Shown one piece after another: positions 59,690 through 64,000 of a stretch of 64,000 nucleotides of DNA. The stretch is from Lepeophtheirus salmonis (lineage: Eukaryota; Arthropoda; Copepoda; Siphonostomatoida; Caligidae): the NCBI RefSeq assembly GCF_016086655.4, contig NC_052141.2, forward strand, positions 2,852,001 through 2,916,000, in the 5' to 3' direction. The number at the start of each line of letters is the position of its first letter. Within the stretch, counting starts at the first letter, position 1. A model generated the notes under the pieces. The model saw only the letters and a program-made list of their open reading frames with translations. It had not been told where the DNA came from and did not search any database. The position numbers and the translations under genes were made by a program.

Positions 59690-60416
59690 CAGTCTTCAGG
59701 GAATTTTAAGTGAAACTAATTCAGACCATTTTTTTTTAAAGATCGGTCTAGACTAAACTTTCTTTGAGGACCGAATTCATTTGCTTCACTAAAAATCATA
59801 ACAATCTCTGACCAGGTCCAGGATTTTAAGATCAAAACAAAAACATCTATAGAATCGGACTAAACCGAATTTTGGATGTTAGAACGATCTACATCGATTT
59901 TTTTACATTATTTTTTTTATATTAAGATTGCTCTTTAAAGGAGATAATTATTTCATTCCACTAAAAATCATAATAGTCCCAGACAGGTCTAAGATCAACT
60001 GACCAAATCCCAATACTAGAAATAACGGAATTTTCTGTCCATATCGACGTATTTGTTTCGGTCGTAATATATGGACTTATTTTCTCGCCAACACACCTGA
60101 TTGATGCTGTGTACAAATATGACTTATGCAACAAACTTAACTTCATATGACGTTATTGTAGGTTTATGTTAGTAAACCTGAAACACAACTGATGTCATTA
60201 ACAATTAATATATTGAATAGGTATATGCAAAATGCTAATATGACTTATTATTATATTTGACCAATCTGATCAAATTTTTCATTTCCTACTAATCTAGAAC
60301 CAATTTTTCTTTAACGCCAGTCCAACCTACACTTCTTGAAAGGACGGTATGAGTTTGGTCGACTAAAAACCATAATGGTCTTGGACCGGTCTGGATTTTC
60401 AGACCAATATCCAACA
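59690..60416 (-). repeat. R5 cluster 2, minus orientation
   Basis: Two or three copies in reverse orientation. CACTAAAAATCATAACAATC with CAGGTCCAGGATTTTAAGAT (59786-59832), CACTAAAAATCATAATAGTC with CAATACTAG end (59959-60018), and GACTAAAAACCATAATGGTC ending ATATCCAACACTAGT (60360-60421). The ends are the complement of ACTAGTGTTGG at 30106 and 30294. Confidence 0.6.
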
Positions 60417-60687
60417 CTAGTATTTACCTGACCCAATAATTTAATTTACTTTTTTTTTTTCCTTAACAAAAGGCATTTACAACCAAATTCTTATGCTAAT
60501 TTTCTCTTCCCCTCCTCTACTTCTAACCTTGCTTTAAAAAAAAGATAAAAGTGGTTGTAAACCTATCTTTTGTACATATCTTTTGGGTGTAAAAGACAGG
60601 GGAGGAAATCACCATTTCCTAATGGTGTTTTTCATATTCTTCTTTTCCATTATTTTTAAGTTGGTTCTAAGTATATCTGTAGTAAGT

Positions 60688-60805
60688 ATGTATTAGTGTT
60701 AAGTTTCGGTTTGAATATCCTAGACCTATCTGAAACTGTTAGGATTTTTAGTGGAGTACAGTAGTTTTGACCGGTCTCAAAGAAAACTTCAGTCTAGATG
60801 ACGGT
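60688..60805 (+). repeat. R5 copy, plus orientation
   Basis: ATTAGTGTTAAGTTTCGG, then CTGAAACTGTTAGGATTTTT and GACCGGTCTCAAAGAAAACT, as in the copies at 30 kb. Confidence 0.55.
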
Positions 60806-61470
60806 GTTACATTGCTAACATTACAGCATACAGTTTATTTTGTTTTCATCCGTTAACATTCCTACTTCCTTGTTCCTTCTCAGTCTTTGGAACGTTGATT
60901 GATTGAATTAGAACAAGCTTATTAAATAATAATTCCATAGTTGGGAAGATTTGGCTAACTACCAATTGATTTTTGCCCTTTTTTTGTTTCTTTTCGGAGG
61001 CAGGTTATTTGACAAAAGAATGGTAAAGACGTGCTATATATTGGAACCGAATAGACATGTCTCCTTTAAAATTTTGCATAGACTGATTATATAAATAAAA
61101 TGTTGATGATTTCAGTTATGTGTTTGAAAATTGAATTGTGGACATAGGGCATAATATTGTAATATGGACTGTAAAGTATTGATATAAATTAGGATATAAG
61201 CCCCTCCGTCTAAAATATAACACCTTTTTGAACAGGGCACCTTTGTCCTATTTATTATAGTTTTATAATTCACCCAGATAACTTATTGTAAAAAATGGTG
61301 TAAAGAAACTGTAAACAAAAAATAAACAAAGTCAACCGAGAAATAAGCTTGTCGTAAATGAAAATATGTAACAGCACAGACCTGTAATGTTGCTTGGTAT
61401 AGAAAGACTTAAGCGTTAATGCATACAAGAAAACTCTTTGTCAGTGTTTAAAGGCTTTAAATCTAGTAAA

Positions 61471-61740
61471 TCATGCGACACGGTGCAAAATCCTCCTCAA
61501 AAGCTTGAAAAGTAAGGTTCTTTCCCTCCAAACATACACAACTGTTCTCTTTTGGACTTTGGCATTTTTAGGCACCTCAAGCCTTTGGGAGTCCAATACA
61601 CAAAAAATGACCAAATGAGAGGCCTTCATTGTTTGATCCAAACCAGAGACAAACTTTATAAAGAACTCTTGTGCAGGCCGGAACTGTTTATTAAGGCAAA
61701 TAACGGCTCTATTGATTATGAATGTCAATACATTGTCCTT
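61471..61740 (+). pseudogene. Possible Tc1/mariner C-terminal remnant
   Basis: The plus-strand frame at 61552-61740 ends with RDKLYKELLCRPELFIKANN then GSIDYE, which resembles the R(V/A)xxCIxANGGxIE tail of Tc1/mariner proteins. Upstream nothing convincing is seen. The minus strand is also open (85 codons) here. Weak assignment. Confidence 0.25.
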
Positions 61741-61859
61741 TGAATATATTTATGAATTAATTTTTTTTTTTAATTTGATGATATTTTTTGAAATATAACC
61801 ATTCTTTTTTAAATTTCAAAAAGTCTTACATTTTAGACAGAGAAACCTATATTATGCGA

Positions 61860-62048
61860 AAAGATTAGTACCCAAAAAAATTTGCAAATATAGAGACCAA
61901 AAAATTGTTTTACCATTTCAAAAATAAAAAATTTCGATCTACGGTCTGAAATCGCAATCTCGACCAAATTTTCAGCCCAAATCGCTCTAGAAAAATCATT
62001 TATGAGCAAAGTGAAATAATTCGGTCTCGGACCGAGTCACAACACTAC
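61860..62048 (-). repeat. R5-related fragment, minus orientation
   Basis: Rich in GGTCT/AGACC words, with TTCGGTCTCGGACCGAGTC and a terminal CACAACACTACTAAG, the complement of the AGTGTTG end. Confidence 0.4.
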
Positions 62049-62863
62049 TAAGTACATAGGTGTACAACTCTGGCTGATGACCTATTAAGAAGTCAAAACG
62101 GTAAGCAACAATAGAGGGGGAAATTAATGAGAAACGTTTCATTAGCGTTTCACTCTAAGGGCATTCAATATGTTTGATATATATAATGGTCATTCCTTGA
62201 AATACTAATAATTAAACCATTGGTTTTGGTTTAGAAATACATTCTAATAATAAACATTTATAAAAATGAATATTAGACATGAATTGGCTTCAACACACAA
62301 ATGATGTCTTTGGGTTTGGAAGATAAGAGGTTGAATTTGTACATACCAATATGAAATATTGTAAAGAATAAATTATTGAATAGTTTACTTTAGGTTTAAT
62401 GCTTATAGATCTAAGCAAATTTTCTGAATTGAAACCAATTCACGTGTTTAACTAACCCATTGGTTATTTTAATATTACAAAGCTCCATAAATAACTAAAC
62501 AAACTCCCATTTTTTTAACAAACAATTCGGGCAGTTTAATATGATGATTGCCATTATTAAATAAACTTTATTACTCTTCTAGAAACTCAGATATGTAAAA
62601 AAATAATTATGGTAAGAAAAGACAACTCTCTTTTAGTCATAAAGGACCTCCAATCTTCAAAATTACTCTCCAGAAATTTCTTAGTAATGAAGATTGTAGA
62701 TTAGTTTCATTGTTTATTCTTTTGTAAATAAATAAATTCTTAGTATAACCATTTAAAAGTATGAATATAACAGGTAAATTGGTTGCAAATCCCAAGATTT
62801 GCTTAATTTTATAAGTATTACATCTCGAAAAACTATTTAGTGTCAAATTAAATAAAATCAATA

Positions 62864-63205
62864 CTAATTTAAAAAATAATTTTTACCTTTTTTTTCCTTA
62901 ATCTTCTTGCCAATCAAAACGGTTGATACATGAGGGTTGGACTCAAGAATTTCCATTATTTGATCCACATTTTTCACAATTGGCTTTTCATCTTTAACAA
63001 CAAAATTACCGGAATTGAATCGACGAAACCAAAATTGTGCATGATTACCTGTTATAGAATCAGGATCAAGAACACTATTCATATTTTCTGCCCCTTGCCT
63101 TGCGTTTTTCCTTAGTTTGAAGAAAAGTTTTAAAAAATGGTTTGTTTCCTCTTTTCTTGTGTCTATCTTCAACGCATGCTTAAGCAACAAAGGTGGGTTA
63201 AACAA
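62864..63205 (-). pseudogene. mariner transposase remnant, N-terminal DNA-binding region
   Basis: A 113-codon minus-strand frame. Residues 26-95 follow the mariner N-terminus closely: LKLFFKLRKNARQGAENMNS, the DPDSIT turn, AQFWFRRFNSGNF, then VKDEKPI, VDQIMEILESNPHVST and IGKKIKEKK. This covers the first HTH and the start of the second. The frame then runs into non-homologous sequence and stops; the catalytic domain is not found downstream. Insertion of a few residues around 52-55 and the loss of the GRP hinge are further damage. No other mariner relic in the window keeps this part so well. Confidence 0.7.
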
Positions 63206-63209
63206 TCAC

Positions 63210-64000
63210 TTGTCGAAATTTTATCTAGCTAACACAATCACGTGTGACCCAATCACACTTATACAACGTTAGATGAATGTTACGAAAGATATTTTTTGAA
63301 GTATATTAGATGTTTTTTACTACACCTACAATAATTATATCAACAAATTAAACATTTCAATCCTCTTCAGCCCTTAACCATTGTTATTTTTTTTTTCTAG
63401 AGGAAGATATTCATTTGATCATGTTTTATTAAATTTTTATCAAAATCAGATGATATCATGTTGGAAATATTGAAGATAAAAAAAATATGGTCAGATCAAC
63501 CTTACAGTTTTATAACAAAATATTTAAACAAAATTTGTGCTAAGAATTTTGTTGCATAACTCAATAGGTATCAAATCAAGGGTCTTCAAGACGATTTATT
63601 ATCACATTTACTATGAAAATGATCCCATAATATTGAATTAGAGCTCTGAAATTTCATTTTTGCGTGTCCAAATAATTGTTTATTTGTCTTAACAAATTTA
63701 TTCAAATCCGATGAAAAAAAATAAAAGTTGTACATTTTCCATGGGTAATCCATTTTACTATGAGGATTGCTGGTCCTTTTAAAGGGGAATAACTTATTGT
63801 ATTTTATTCTTATTTTCTGAATTATGTATATTGACGAATATTATTTATTTATTTTTGCTTTGTGGATTTTTTTTATTTGAGGGATATTTATAAACTAAAA
63901 TGTTTTACATGATGAAATAATGACAAAAATGAATGATAACCTCAATTTAAAAGTATAATAAAATAAAAGATGTTATTTACTAAATTGGACTTCTTTTTGT
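63210..64000. other. Non-coding AT-rich end of window
   Basis: No gene or recognised repeat is visible. Confidence 0.5.

Overview
The window looks like a non-coding, transposon-rich stretch of an arthropod nuclear genome. It is strongly AT-rich, has no long open reading frames, and carries one eukaryotic-type tRNA gene (no encoded CCA, internal A and B boxes). It also holds many decayed cut-and-paste DNA transposons flanked by TA or with recognisable terminal inverted repeats (TIRs). From memory, the Tc1/mariner relics resemble elements that are abundant in sea lice (caligid copepods such as Lepeophtheirus salmonis). No search was run, so the host assignment is an inference.

Layout. 1-4.8 kb is a pair of direct repeats about 3.7 kb apart, each followed by a broken Tc1/mariner fragment. 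5.5-6.6 kb is an old tandem array with a unit of about 340 bp. 7.4-14.3 kb holds transposase relics and unknown dispersed repeats. A short candidate first coding exon lies at 14.63-14.71 kb. The tRNA-Ala(TGC) gene is at 17.15 kb. 18.6-19.2 kb is a hAT-like remnant. 21.8-28.8 kb contains a TIR-bounded relic, two piggyBac-like remnants and one mariner tail. 30-31 kb and 59.7-62 kb carry the same hAT-like short element family. 33.5-34.3 kb is a mariner relic with inverted ends of about 150 bp. 37.4-43.5 kb is a run of Tc1/mariner relics. 44.9-45.2 and 49.4-49.7 kb share a minisatellite with a unit of about 109 bp. 46.0-47.7 kb holds two adjacent Tc1/mariner relics, one with clean TIRs and a DD37D-type spacing. 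50-54.2 kb has a second short inverted-end family. 55.9-56.6 and 62.9-63.2 kb are further transposase remnants.

No operon or intact protein-coding gene was found. The recurring theme is Tc1/mariner copies that keep the N-terminal helix-turn-helix (HTH) region and the C-terminal tail but have lost the catalytic core. In two subfamilies the same deletion junction occurs in several copies, so the deleted form itself was multiplied, presumably by transposase supplied from elsewhere. I did not find convincing evidence of a new functional system. The best leads are the shared 109-bp minisatellite, an unidentified dispersed repeat with at least six copies, and the candidate exon.
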